Part shown: in pieces, positions 10,479 through 22,100 of the stretch | How positions within the stretch are numbered: the first letter of the stretch is position 1 | Layout: every line of letters starts with the position of its first letter | Assembly: GCA_963573315.1 (NCBI GenBank) | Contig: OY752141.1 | Location: 3,658,001 to 3,722,000 of the forward strand | Direction of reading: 5' to 3' | DNA from: Entomortierella parvispora | Taxonomy: Eukaryota; Mortierellomycota; Mortierellomycetes; Mortierellales; Mortierellaceae | DNA: 64,000 nucleotides | Made by a program: the position numbers and the translations under genes | The notes under the pieces: model-generated | Told to the model about the DNA's origin: nothing | Seen by the model: only the letters and a program-made list of their open reading frames with translations | The model's database searches: none

Positions 10479-12407
10479 ATGGGCATCCCCGTCGTCCTTC
10501 CTACATCACCCTCCCCTCGACCGTTTGCCAATCACTCGGCAAAACCATCCTGGTCCAACGGTTCCCTATCTTCATCTTCGTCACCCTCTCCATCAACCTC
10601 CTCTTCTTCATCTATTCCGGCTTCGTCTCGATATCACCGTCTTTTGCATGACACTCGTCCACCTCTCTCAACGCTCGCTTATGTCCCCCCGCCTTCCGCT
10701 CCTTGGGGAGCTGGTACATCTCCTGATGGTCATCATGACTCGATCTCACCTTCAGAACCTACCTTCAACGCAGACACAACTTCCTCTCTCCCGCCTCTCC
10801 TTCCTTCGCAACACTACACCTCTACTACTGGAACTGTGTTTCTGTCGACTTTGACGAGTTCTCCTCCATCATCTTTGCCCTCCTCGATTGCATCGGGTCT
10901 TGAACTGTCCGAATCCCCGCCTCCACGGGCCACGACCAACCCTTCTAGGGTTCGCGTCCCTCCAAACCTACGGCGCATCAGTCGCGTTCCCGTTTTTGTC
11001 ACCGCGCCCTCGACGCTGGCCGTCGTAGGACCAGCGCAAGTTGTTTCTTCGTTTGCTTCTAGTTCTTTGACGACGACTTCACCGTCGTCCTCACAGAGAT
11101 CCTCCGCACTCCCCGGACCTCCCTCCCCTCCGCAACAACATATTTGGCATCCGTCTTCTCCCTCGTTGGCTTATTATCTCACAAGACCTCTCCCTCCTCC
11201 GCCACCACCACTCGCGCAGCCCATGGTCTCGGAAGATAATGCACGTTATGACCACAACAGCAACCATCACGACAGCGGTTGGAACACGGACAGCTACACA
11301 GCAGCGGCGGCAGCAGCGGCAGCTGCAGCTGCGCGTATAGGTGGTCGTCATGTTACCTCTTCCACAACGGGAACAAATGTCAACAATTATCTGCATGACC
11401 CTGACCTTTATGATAATTTCAATAACAGCGACAACAACAACAACAACAACAACAACATGAATTCGAGGGCGAGTCAGCTTAGCCGATCATACTCGACCAT
11501 ACTGCAGAGTGACTCGGCTGTTTATGATAGTCCAACAAACGGCCGGTATGTGAATCGGGACCACCCAGATAACCAAAATCGACCAGACCTGGCGGATCTT
11601 TACTCGGAGCATCATCACCAGGATCTTCACGGGCATTATAACCCACAGAGAGCTCGACAGCAGCCGTACCAGCAGCAATTTGGCGTTTCTGTGTCCTACC
11701 CCGAGACAATCTATTCTCGAACAAGGGTCGACACTGGAGGAGAGGGTGATCTCGAAGACGCTGTGGATCCAGAGTATGAGTCGTCGTCATCTGCATCCTC
11801 TAGTGCGCCTTCACGGCTGATGGATCGTAGGGCTAGAATGCGACCTAGAGAACGCGAGCGAGAGCGAGAGCGGGAGAGAGGTGTTTGGTCTTCTTCAGCC
11901 TGGACGTCGTCCACAGTCCCCATGGCGAACACGCCCGACTTTTTACGGGGTTATGTTGTGGACGATGATGAGACTACGCAGGCGTCGATCTCATCGAATT
12001 CTCAGTCTGTCTACTCCTTGGGATCGTCAGGAACGGTACGGAGGACAGGCCGCACGTTGATTCGAGCAGACGCAATTCACCCTGGAGTCATCCATATATA
12101 CCCCGAGAACCATGCGCCGATCTGGATGTACGGTCGACCCATCCTGTCAAGCTCCCCCTCAAGCGACGGCTGTCTTCCGTCCCCCCCTTCCTCCGACACG
12201 AACTCTGGCAGTGGTGGAGGCAGCGAGAGCGAGCCTGACGAGGCACAATTGCTGTCGATTCTTTCCAATCACAGTGACTTGGCCATTGCCGCCACTGACA
12301 GAGATATGTCCCCACCCTTGATGCTCCCGAGACCTCCACCCTCGGCCTCGGCCTCTGCAACAGTCTCTCGACGACAATTGAACAGATACACCACCCCACA
12401 CGAATAA
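10479..12407 (+). CDS. Low-complexity Ser/Pro/Asn-rich protein, function unknown
   Basis: A single open frame of 642 residues from the ATG at 10479. The frame is open upstream to 10332, but that part reads like CT-rich leader. Composition: Ser/Thr/Pro-rich N-terminal third, Ala9 run near 11300-11330, Asn9 run (AAC repeats, 11432-11456), His/Gln-rich centre, an alternating Arg-Glu tract (11848-11880), and a more ordinary C-terminal part around 11930-12170. The last part (VIHIYPENHAPIWMYGRPIL) may be the only folded or conserved element. No signal peptide, membrane segment or catalytic motif is visible. I do not recognise a family. It is probably largely disordered, perhaps regulatory. Confidence 0.6.
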   Translation: MGIPVVLPTSPSPRPFANHSAKPSWSNGSLSSSSSPSPSTSSSSSIPASSRYHRLLHDTRPPLSTLAYVPPPSAPWGAGTSPDGHHDSISPSEPTFNADTTSSLPPLLPSQHYTSTTGTVFLSTLTSSPPSSLPSSIASGLELSESPPPRATTNPSRVRVPPNLRRISRVPVFVTAPSTLAVVGPAQVVSSFASSSLTTTSPSSSQRSSALPGPPSPPQQHIWHPSSPSLAYYLTRPLPPPPPPLAQPMVSEDNARYDHNSNHHDSGWNTDSYTAAAAAAAAAAARIGGRHVTSSTTGTNVNNYLHDPDLYDNFNNSDNNNNNNNNMNSRASQLSRSYSTILQSDSAVYDSPTNGRYVNRDHPDNQNRPDLADLYSEHHHQDLHGHYNPQRARQQPYQQQFGVSVSYPETIYSRTRVDTGGEGDLEDAVDPEYESSSSASSSAPSRLMDRRARMRPRERERERERERGVWSSSAWTSSTVPMANTPDFLRGYVVDDDETTQASISSNSQSVYSLGSSGTVRRTGRTLIRADAIHPGVIHIYPENHAPIWMYGRPILSSSPSSDGCLPSPPSSDTNSGSGGGSESEPDEAQLLSILSNHSDLAIAATDRDMSPPLMLPRPPPSASASATVSRRQLNRYTTPHE

Positions 12408-12730
12408 AGGAATGAATTTCTGGCCCACCTCCGAAACCAAGCGGGCCAGTGAGAGGGGTCTCATTGTGTGTAGGAGGGGGTGGCGCAAGAGAGAAGAGTT
12501 TGAGACCGTCCTTCTGCCTTTTTTTTTTCAAGGCTTCCATACTTCGAGGCAGTGGGGGCCATGAAGGCACGCGAAGTGAACAGGAAAAGGCTTAGAGAAG
12601 AGCGACAAAGCCAAAAGGTGGCTTCGGGATATGTATCATTGTGTCCCCTTTTCTTGCCATTCTCTTGCTTGTATTTTTTTCTTTCTTTCTTGACTTCCTG
12701 CCCAAACCTTTCTTTCTTTCCTCTCCCTTC

Positions 12731-12788
12731 CCTCTCTCCTCACACATACACTCTCCTCTCTCCTCACACATACACTCTCCTCTCTCCT
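12731..12788 (+). repeat. 24-bp tandem repeat (2.4 copies) in PEPCK leader
   Basis: The unit CCTCTCTCCTCACACATACACTCT occurs at 12731-12754 and 12755-12778, followed by ten bases of a third copy. It lies about 90-145 bases before the PEPCK start codon, in the promoter or 5' UTR. Confidence 0.9.
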
Positions 12789-12876
12789 ATCCCAATCCTC
12801 ATCCCCACCCCCCACCCCTCCCTCCACGTACTCACTTTCCAAAACAATCTCTAGAACCAACAAACAAGAACCGACC

Positions 12877-14834
12877 ATGGCCAGCCAATCTTACACGGGT
12901 TCTCACCACCACGTCTTTCATCCAGATCCCGAACAGCTCTACCATGACTCTGGGATCGATTACAACCATGTACTCATGCTCAGGAACGCCTCTGTGGCCA
13001 AACTGTACGAGGATGCTCTCCGTTACGAACCCGGAACCATCATCTCCTCTGCTGGAGCCTTGGTCACCTCCTCTGGCAAGAAAACGGGTCGTTCGCCCAA
13101 GGACAAACGTATCGTGGACGAGGCCAGCACCACCTCTGACATCTGGTGGGGACCCGTCAACACAAAGTTGTCTGAACATGCGTTCTTGATCAACCACGAA
13201 CGAGCGGTCGATTATCTGAACACGAGAGAGAGACTCTACGTCTTTGATGGCTACGCAGGATGGGATCCAAAGTACAGGTAAAGGAAGGATCCAAAGGGCT
13301 GAGGGGGGGAAAAAATGCTTATTTTTTTTTTGTGGGGTAGTGGATGTTCAGGTGGATGATGAGTGTGGTTGCTTTAGTGGAAATGCATTCCCACGGCCTT
13401 GTCGTTGTGGTGTTGCACAATGATGACGGCTTTCTTTAGTCCCGCACAAAGATATTCCCATTTTCCATTTCTCCAATCATGGAGCAGAGGAGAAGGAGGT
13501 GGGGCGATCTTGATGAAAAGACTAATGTGTCCCCCCCCCCCTCCCTTCTTCCTCCGCTTTCTGTGTGTCGACGAAATCCCAATAGAATCAAGATCAGAGT
13601 CGTCTGTGCCAGAGCCTACCACTGTCTGTTCATGCGGAATATGTTGATCCGCCCCACGGCCGAGGAGCTGGAGACGTATGGCGAGCCCGACTTTACGATT
13701 CTGAACGCAGGTGCTTTCCCAGCCAACCGTTTTACCACCGGCATGACCTCTACCACGTCGGTGGCCATCAACTTTGCGCGTCGAGAGATGGTCATCTTGG
13801 GCACCGAGTATGCTGGAGAGATGAAAAAGGGTGTCTTTACCATCATGCACTATCTCATGCCCAAGGCCGGCGTCTTGTCCTTGCACTCGTCTGCGAATCA
13901 AGGTCAGGATGAAAAGGATGTCACTTTATTCTTTGGTCTTTCCGGTACAGGCAAGACGACCCTGTCTGCCGATCCTTCCAGACATTTGATCGGAGACGAT
14001 GAGCATTGTTGGTCTGAAGCCGGCGTCTTCAACATTGAGGGAGGCTGTTACGCCAAATGTATCGATTTGTCGGCCGAGAAGGAGCCAGAGATTTTTGCTG
14101 CGATTCGATATGGTGCCGTGCTGGAGAACGTGGTCTTGGATGAGGATACGCGACAGGTGGACTATAACGATGGGTCGCTGACAGAGAACACGCGTTGTGC
14201 TTATCCAATCGAGTACATTCCCAATGCCTTGATCCCTTGCATTGGAGGTCATCCCAAAAACATCATCATGTTGACCTGCGATGCCTTTGGTGTCTTGCCC
14301 CCAGTATCGCGCCTGTCATCTGCTCAAGCCATGTACCATTTCATCTCTGGATATACGGCCAAGATTGCGGGTACGGAGGATGGCGTGACGGAACCCGAGG
14401 CGACGTTCTCGGCCTGTTTTGGTCAACCCTTCTTGGTCTTGCACCCTACAAAGTACGCGACAATGTTGGCGACGGCCATGCACCGACATGAGGCCGATGC
14501 CTGGTTGATCAACACGGGCTGGAATGGAGGCGCGTACGGAACCGGTAAACGAATTGCACTCAAGTACTCGAGGGCGATCATTGACGCGATCCACAATGGG
14601 GAACTCAAGAAATCGACGACAGAGTACGAGACGTACCCGATCTTTGGTTTGCAGATCCCCAAGAAGGTGACCCATGTCCCCCAGGAGGTCTTGAACCCGG
14701 CGAGGGCTTGGCAAGGATCGGCGCAGGACTTTGAGGCGACGGTCAAGAAACTGGCGGGATTGTTCAATGCCAACTTTGCAAAGTACCAGGACCAGGCGTC
14801 GCCCGAGGTCATTGCGGCGGGACCCAGGCTTTAA
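12877..14834 (+). CDS. PCK1: Phosphoenolpyruvate carboxykinase (ATP)
   Basis: Converts oxaloacetate and ATP to phosphoenolpyruvate, CO2 and ADP, the committed step of gluconeogenesis in the cytosol. Two exons (12877-13277 and 13586-14834) join in AG|A (Arg) and give 549 residues, exactly the yeast Pck1 length. Visible features: [12 protein letters not shown] near the N-terminus, the kinase-1 P-loop [14 protein letters not shown], the following GDDEHCW metal/ADP segment, the [13 protein letters not shown] segment, and the C-terminal GAYGTGKR adenine/ATP-contact region. The single intron is 308 bases, long for this window. The leader carries a 24-bp tandem repeat. Confidence 0.97.
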
Positions 14835-16283
14835 GAGAACGAGGTGGCAAGGAGGACATCCATCCTTGACATTGACAGTGATCGAAGAGGCGGGCTGTTT
14901 GCCCCCAGACTATTGTTTTCTGTCAAGTTCTAGACTGAATAGCATTCGATAATGTTGTGAGCAATGTGGGAAACCAGACACGAAGTGAAACTAAAAAAAC
15001 TTTGATCTCATGTTTTCGGAATCCCTTGCAGCTGATCCTTGTCTACTCCACGAACTTTTTTCTTTCGATTCGGGCAAAGTATGAACGTTCTTTGAGACCG
15101 ATGCAGAGCTTGAAGAATAGGGTCGATTATTATTATGTAAATATGGTACACTATGGAACAATGGTGGTATATAGTATGACGCGATATCAAGCAAGGCGAA
15201 TGCGACAACAAAAGGTGGGAGAAAAAGAAGGGTAAGAGTGGCAGGAGGCGGCAAGTAGAGAGCCTCTGATCCAATGGATACCACACCGTGGCTGGTGCTC
15301 CGCAGGCAAAGTGCGCGGGTCGAGTCGAGGACTATCAAATGCATGCATGCACTTTTTGGGTCCGTGTGCTGAATGTTTTTTGCTTGGTCAAAGCAGTGAC
15401 CCAGATCAGGGACCACGGAGGGCTGTGTTCTGTTGACGGTCGGCGATTTGATCCTTTGCCCTGCTGGCGTTGCGCACACTGACAAAAAAAATAATTCGGG
15501 TGTTTTGCGAGAGGGAGGCTTGAGGGGCGAGAAAATGGGGTTTGCCGGTTGATTCCCACATCCGTCTTTGGAGGGTATTTTTGGCTGTGGGAGAGTTCTG
15601 GGCCGGGGGTCCACAGAGTTTTTGTTGTTTCGGACGAAACTGGCTGGATGAGGTATTTTTTTTACTTCCGGCACAGGCAGTCGAGAAATGAAATTTTTGA
15701 ACAGGGTCCTTTGAAGCTTTTGGAAGTCCCCCGGGTCGGTCTGGTCCTGCAGCAGGCTGCGCCAAAAATAAGCAGACAGGATTGAGATTCCGCCTTGCAG
15801 AAATGAACATCCCTGCTGGACAAAATGACAGTTCCACGTAGCGTGACAAAGGAACTGGGCTCCAAAACAAGAAAAGGGCAAAAGGCCAAGGGGCGTGATG
15901 TGGGAGGCGGGAGGACGGGCCACCGTCTTTGCCGAAGAACGGGGCCTCTTTCGTCTTTGCCTCCCTTATTCGAAACTCTCATCCGCAGTGGTGTAGTCTG
16001 AGGAAGTTGTCGAAAGGAACGACTCGGTGGACGAGACTGAAGTCCAAGATCCAACCAAGAGATTGTTCAGTGGATGGTCGTCCTCTTCGCGAGGCAACTC
16101 GAGGGCAACGCTGAGAGAGGATTTCACTAATCACGGATCAGACATGTGGAAAAAGAAAAGGGTCAGTCTCTCGTTTGTTTGTTCGCTTTTGCAAACACAC
16201 GCCTTTTTCTCGTATGACCCGCGTTTGTTTGCTCCCAATGTTTCCCCAGAATGACGGTGGAGATGTAACCACCACCACCGGCT
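14835..16283. other. Gene-poor intergenic region, ~1.45 kb
   Basis: This separates two convergent genes (PEPCK + and the Ser-rich gene -). A 310-codon open frame on the minus strand (14991-15923) is the only long reading. Its composition is irregular and it overlaps other long frames in the same place, so I do not call it. No RNA gene was recognised. Confidence 0.5.
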
Positions 16284-17477
16284 CTAAAGAAAACCGTTAC
16301 AGCGAACCAAAAAATAATAAAAGAATGAATTCATACCATTCTGGAAGGGGTCCTTTCTACGAGCGAGGGTGCCTCGGGGCTTCAAAGGCGCAATGAGCTT
16401 GCGGGAGCGGATCATGCACAGTTCAGAAGCCATCATACGGAGATAGGCAGAGTTGGAGCGTGGTTCGCGAGCCGCCAGGTGTCTGGGGAGCGGAAGGACA
16501 TTTTCCACCAAAGACTTTTGCAAGGCGCTAGGGCTGTTGGTAATGTTTTCAGCTGACTGTCCTTCGAGGCTCTTTGGGGTAGGTTTTGGGGCGTACTTTC
16601 GAACGCGGATGGGAATGGGTCTCTTGACCTCTACTACTGGGGTCTCGTGGTAGGTAAAGGTCTTTAAAGGGATGGTGTCTGAACGAAGGGCCTTGAACTT
16701 GTCCATGGCTGCGACTGAGGCTGGATAGGATCCAGATGTGTGCAGAGCAGGGTGGGCGGCCAGGGAGCCGAGGTTGGGTAAGGACAATAGCGCGTCTTCA
16801 GTCGAAGAGGTAAGGATCAAGGCGGTGTCATCCACGGTCACGACTGGAGCCCTGTTGGGGGCAATGAGTGCCAGTGGAGGGTACAAGTCGCGCGAGGAAC
16901 CCACGGAACGGTGGCGCTGAAGAGACTTTGTCTTGCGATGATGGTGCGAAGTTGAAGAGGAGGCAGTGGAGGAAAGCGTGGAGGAGAAGGTCTGGTAGTG
17001 GGCCATGAGAGTAGCCCAGAAGCCTGGACGACCCGAGTCGGGACCATCAAAGAGAATGGTGTGAAGGGCAGAGGAGGACGCGGAGGAGGATAGAGACTGA
17101 AGAGGCATGCTATCCTTTGAAGAGGAAGAGGAAGAGGAAAAGTAGGAGAAGTCGAGGGAGGAGCGAAAGGAGGAGGAGGCAAACTTGACAGTGTTGTTGT
17201 TTGACGGAGCAGCTGACTTCTTGGATGGTGATGCAGTCGATAATGAAGGCGAGGAGGGGATGGAGGGCGAAGCTGGGGTGAAGGAGGAGGTGGAGGAGGA
17301 GCGTGGGCGGGAGGCGGTCTTTCGCCTTGGGGGGATGGAGCCGTAGGGTTGGGGAGCGTGTTGGAGAGCAGCGCGGCGTCTGTGGAGGGAAGAGGAGGAG
17401 GAAGAGGAAGAGGAAGAAGAGGAAGAGGAGGGGGCCGGGGCCGGTAATGAGGAGGCAGGGGTGATGAGCGAGATCAT
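16284..17477 (-). CDS. Ser-rich protein with conserved basic C-terminal segment
   Basis: 397 residues from the ATG at 17477. Upstream in-frame codons translate purine-rich leader DNA and were excluded. The first 230 residues are mostly Ser/Pro tracts, including a run of 14 Ser from GAGGAA-type repeats at 17390-17430. The end of the protein holds a compact segment (YLRMMASELCMIRSRKLIAPLKPRG followed by TLARRKDPF, split here for length). This looks like a short conserved motif, because it is hydrophobic, basic and free of low complexity. The last 20 residues after it (FQNGMNSFFYYFLV...) could instead be intron read-through. No known domain was recognised. It is convergent with PEPCK. Confidence 0.55.
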   Translation of the reverse strand: MISLITPASSLPAPAPSSSSSSSSSSSSSSLHRRRAALQHAPQPYGSIPPRRKTASRPRSSSTSSFTPASPSIPSSPSLSTASPSKKSAAPSNNNTVKFASSSFRSSLDFSYFSSSSSSSKDSMPLQSLSSSASSSALHTILFDGPDSGRPGFWATLMAHYQTFSSTLSSTASSSTSHHHRKTKSLQRHRSVGSSRDLYPPLALIAPNRAPVVTVDDTALILTSSTEDALLSLPNLGSLAAHPALHTSGSYPASVAAMDKFKALRSDTIPLKTFTYHETPVVEVKRPIPIRVRKYAPKPTPKSLEGQSAENITNSPSALQKSLVENVLPLPRHLAAREPRSNSAYLRMMASELCMIRSRKLIAPLKPRGTLARRKDPFQNGMNSFFYYFLVRCNGFL

Positions 17478-19148
17478 TGTGTGTGAAGGAGCAGAGATTA
17501 AGAGGAAAGAATGAATGAATGGAGCGAATGAAGAAAGAAAGAAGGGAGAACGACGGTTGGAGAGGGAAAGAGAGAAGGAAAGAGAGAGAGAAAGAGAAGA
17601 GAAAGAGACCCTTTTCGATGGGTGTGATGTGTGATGCGATTTGATGCGATTCGATTTCGGCTCGATGTGCACACAGAACAGCACACTGTCAGAACCGGGC
17701 TCTCTTCTCTTTTTCATTTTCTCTCTCGTAGTCACACCGCATCCGAAACACACAGAGATTTGATATCACCTTTCTTTGCATGTCTCTGTCTCTCTGTCGC
17801 TCTGTCTCTCTGTCTGTCTCTCACTTCTTTGTCCCTGTCTTTGCTGTGCCTTCATGCACGACTCCACATCGAGTCCTGGATGGGCAAAGCTTCTATCCCT
17901 CTGTCTCTCTCTCTCTCTTTGCCTTCCTCCTTTGTTTGTTCATGCTCCTGCTCATGCTCTTGCTCCTGCTGCTGCATCCCTGCTTTTGCCTTGTGTCACA
18001 GAACTCTCTGCAAGCTGTGATTGCCCATCCCGTTTGTCCCGAGATCCCCTTTTCCTCTTTCCTAGACTACTGTAACTTTCATTCTCTCTCCCTCTGCGCG
18101 TTCCCATCGAAATCAATTCAATGCAATTGATACCCTCTGTCAGCCATGTCAGTGTTCTCGTCCATCGGCGGTCCGTATCTCCAATTTTACAAACAAATCG
18201 GATCCGATCTGACCGATCAAACTCAGCGTCGACGCGGTTGTCTCTCCTCTTCTCTTCGCTTCGTCTTTGTCTTGCCCCCCTCTTTCACGTATGTACAGTA
18301 TTCCTATTTTGTCGATCATTTTTTTTCATTCCCGACCTTCATTTGTGGACGATTTGGAAAAAAAAGGGGTACAGACAGTAGAGAGGAAGGCGGAGCCTCA
18401 GAGGTCTCGGGTCCTAGATCCGAACCCCCCTCCCCCAACATCGGCGATTCCTTTCTCGCACTGAATCAAAAGCGTGTGCGTCAGACACATGATTATCATC
18501 CGCACTGAGAACAGACATCACACGACATGGCAAAGATACGCAGCCTTGTGCAACACACGACAGACAAGATAGGCAACGGCCCTGGAGAGATTGTGGCTTC
18601 CCTGTGTTTTCTCTCTCTCTCTCTACCTCTCTGTGGGTGTGGCTCCTTCCTTTTCACAATTGACGAAATGAGGCAGTCCAGAAGCACACTGGAGACCACC
18701 CCTCCTCCTTTCTAGAGATAGATTATCCACCCACGATCTAGGTTCTTCTCTGTCTCTTTGACTTTTCGTTTTTATGAACTGCAAGGCAGACTAACAGGAA
18801 TAGCTCACAAGAGTTCCTTCGCAACTCCAATCACCAACCACGCTGCCTCGGCTGCTGGCAGGACGTCCAAGGGCGCTGCTGTTGCTCACGCCACAAGAAA
18901 GAGGGTTCAGTCAGGGACAAGCTCTCGTCCCTGGCTGATGGATGATGACCATGACCCAATCCTGTCTCACTTGATAGTGTCGCCCGCCTCTTGATTGGCT
19001 TCTCCTCTTGGGAAAAACCATAATACCCAGCAAGTTACACTATTTCTTGCTTCTTTTTTTTTTTTTTTTTTTTTAGTTTTTTTTCTGTTCATTGTTCCGT
19101 TCTGCCTTTGGGCAATTTTATTATTGTTTTGTTGGCGTTTCCTCCTGC
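17478..19148. other. Intergenic region, ~1.7 kb, pyrimidine-rich
   Basis: Upstream of the Ser-rich gene and downstream of VPS18. Long CT tracts at 17770-17960 and a T-run at 19052-19074 dominate. Frames such as 18146-18508 (+) are open but have CT-repeat composition and no recognisable domain. Nothing further is supported. Confidence 0.5.
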
Positions 19149-22100
19149 TTATTGCACGCCCCAAGACAGCTCTAGATCCACCTCGTCGTTCGACAGGAAT
19201 GGCTGGTCAATCGTCTTGATCATCATCTCGCCGCACAACAGACATTCGGACGCCACCAGGTCGTCAAGCTCGTCTCGTAGCAGCTCCAATCGGGGTACCA
19301 CTACCGCCATATCATCACCTCCCGTGCCGGTCCGACCGACTCCACCGGCCTGGTGATGGTGCTGCTGTCCGACACCAAGACCCAACAATCCACCGCCTCC
19401 TGGCAACGTTCCATTGGCGAGTGCTCCGGCAGGGCCGTTTTCAGTAAAGATAACATCCTTGAAAACGCCCGCAGCCGTCCCTGCCGCTGTGGTCGCAATC
19501 GCAACGCCTCCGTTCACCATCGCCTTGCCTCCAGCTCCAAGGGCACCTCCAATGGCCATCACTGCCGCTCCTGTCTGTCCAATCAACGGTAACTGACTCA
19601 ATCCTCCTCCCAATCCTCCAGTCGGGTCTACTCCATTCAACGCCGGGTTACCAGCCGTCAGGGGCTGAAGTGTATGATGACTGTTCATGAGCATCATCTT
19701 TTGTTGGTTCTGCATCTCATTCTGAATCTGTTCCTGAAGCTCATCCAATCGCCTCAGCTGTCGCATCGATAAGAAGGGTGTGAGGTTCTTGATCAGACAA
19801 TCGGCATGGAACGTGTGTTGGCAAGGGAAAATGTAGAACTGACGCGTCAGTAGCGGGAAATCGCACGAAGTACACCGCTCTGTCGAAGCCACCACGGCAA
19901 ACCGGGAACGGAGCTCTCGAACGTCAATTCGGATGTTCTCGGCGCTCCTTGTTGCCTCGTCCATGTCGGCCTTGAGCTCGTCAATGTGAATGTTGTATCT
20001 CTCCAAGGCCACACAGATCTCTTCCTTGAAATCGTCAATGAGAACAAAATCAGGAAAGAATGGCAAGATGTCCTCAATCTTGAGCAGATCCGTATCATTC
20101 AAGAACTCCATCGCTGCCTTGATGTCCTTCTTTTCCTTGACAACATGGCGCGCAATCTTTAACCAGAGTTTCTTGCGAAGAATATCATCGTCCTCGGGTT
20201 TATCCGCGTTAATCAGAGCCAGACCCAGATCGTTGTTCTGTTTTGAAAAGAGGCAGGAAACATGAGTTTACAAAAGTAGTTGTGCATTTCAAAGTGTTGT
20301 CTCTGGACGCAAGTCGTGTTGAGTAGCTCACCTTCAGCGCAAGATCCACTGCCTCGCCGTAGAGACCCATGCTACTATAAATGTTGACACAGCTCTGAAT
20401 ACGCCTGTTCTGGGTGCACACTCTTAGAGCGTAATCCAGGTTATAGTGCATCGCCCGCCCCTACAGATGGCAGAACAATACAAGTAGATGTTTCGTTAGT
20501 TTCTCAAATGGACCTTGAAACCACAGGGCAGTGTCGAGACAGCCTTAAGACCTACTTCTGTCATTAAAAACTTGAGGAGGTCATTCTCGTCTCGTGTTGG
20601 TTGCGTGGCATAGAGGGTCAGTAGGTAGTTGTGAATGGCGGGGTCGGTGTTTTCCATTTGACTGACAACATAAGACAGGTATCGAATGGCCTGGTTCTGT
20701 GCTCCGGGCTCCAGAGACTTGTGATCGTATTTCAAAAGTGCCGGAATGAGGTTCCGGGGGTTGAGGTGCGGCTGACGTGTCCAAGCACTGACAGTTTCGT
20801 ATGGTGCATTCTCCATAAGGACAGGTGAAAACCGGTAGTACAAGTCCAGAGAATCCTGCTTACTGAGTACTTCCAGTGCATTCTTGTAGTTCTTTTCCTG
20901 AATCCAATGAGAAATGACACGTTCGTAGTCTCCAATCAACACAGCGTAGAACAAGAGCTGGTCGGTGCGACCATGAGAAGCCAATAGCTTGTACGTCGTC
21001 TTTTTGTCAAGAAAGCCCTATGGAGAGAGAGACGTAGAACACTTGTCAGCATTCGCTAAATAGGGCAACCAAATGGGTGCTATAGTATAAACTAGGTCGT
21101 CATTACCTTGTTTGTTTCCAAGAAGCCCTTGAACTCATCCTCAAGAACACTCTGCTCAGCTCGCAAGTTGTGCACATCAGAATCTGCCGTAGACGATTCC
21201 ATCAAGTCCTCTAGCTGGTTCATTTTGTTGAGATAAATCTCCACAAGCCAGGTGCAAATAATTGTTTTTTGCGTAATATCCTATCATTATCGCAATTGAG
21301 AGTACAAAAAATGAGCTGTCTGATGAAGCCTCTATTTGTCTTTTCGAGTAACATGCTGCAACTTACTGATTTCCTCAACTTGTCAATCTTGGCGAGAAGA
21401 TAGCTGCGAAGGGCATCGCGTTCTTCCCGCTCAACAAATTTCAGAGCCACTTCCTCGAACGCTACTGTCGACTGTGCGTAGTACTTGGCGGACAACATAA
21501 AGCGACCTTGTGAAAAATTGTGGTTCGCTTGCAGAGTCAAAACACGGTCTCTTTGGGCAGCGTTCTATTCCAATGAGAGAGGCCGTGATTAGCCTACTTA
21601 TCATAGTGCTACCTCCGGAAATGAATACTGTCGTCAATTTACCTTGGTATATTGGAGGGCCATGTCGTATTGCTTTTGTTCAAGATAAAGGGTCCAGACA
21701 TCCCTGTCCTCGTTCACGATCACCAGTTCAAACAGAGAAAAGCCAGTGAAGACCCAGAAGGTGTTTTTGGTGGTATCGACGGACATGCCAATGACCTCGT
21801 CTCTTGCTCGCAGTGGGATAAGCTCATCAAACACAATCTGATTGTTGAGTTGGTTGACCGCTCGGATACGCTCCTTGTACAGGAGAATGAAGTGGAATTC
21901 GGTCAGAGCAATAGCGATAGGAATCTCTGATACTGCAGTGGAGATGTCTAATTCCAGACGGGTTGCAGGATAAGGCAAAAGCTGGGGCGTATCGATCACA
22001 GAGTCGCCCACGCTCTGAGAACCAAAGACGAGGTTTCCATGGTAAATTCCCGGTCCTGTCAGCCAAGCAAACGTTTTGGCCGATCCTTGATACTGCAACT

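Noticed and set aside
14991..15923. 310-codon open frame on the minus strand
   Set aside because: Erratic composition, no domain, competing long frames overlap in the same place, no plausible start context or splice partners.
18146..18508. 120-codon plus-strand frame upstream of VPS18's 3' end
   Set aside because: No recognisable motif, pyrimidine-biased DNA, no splice partners.
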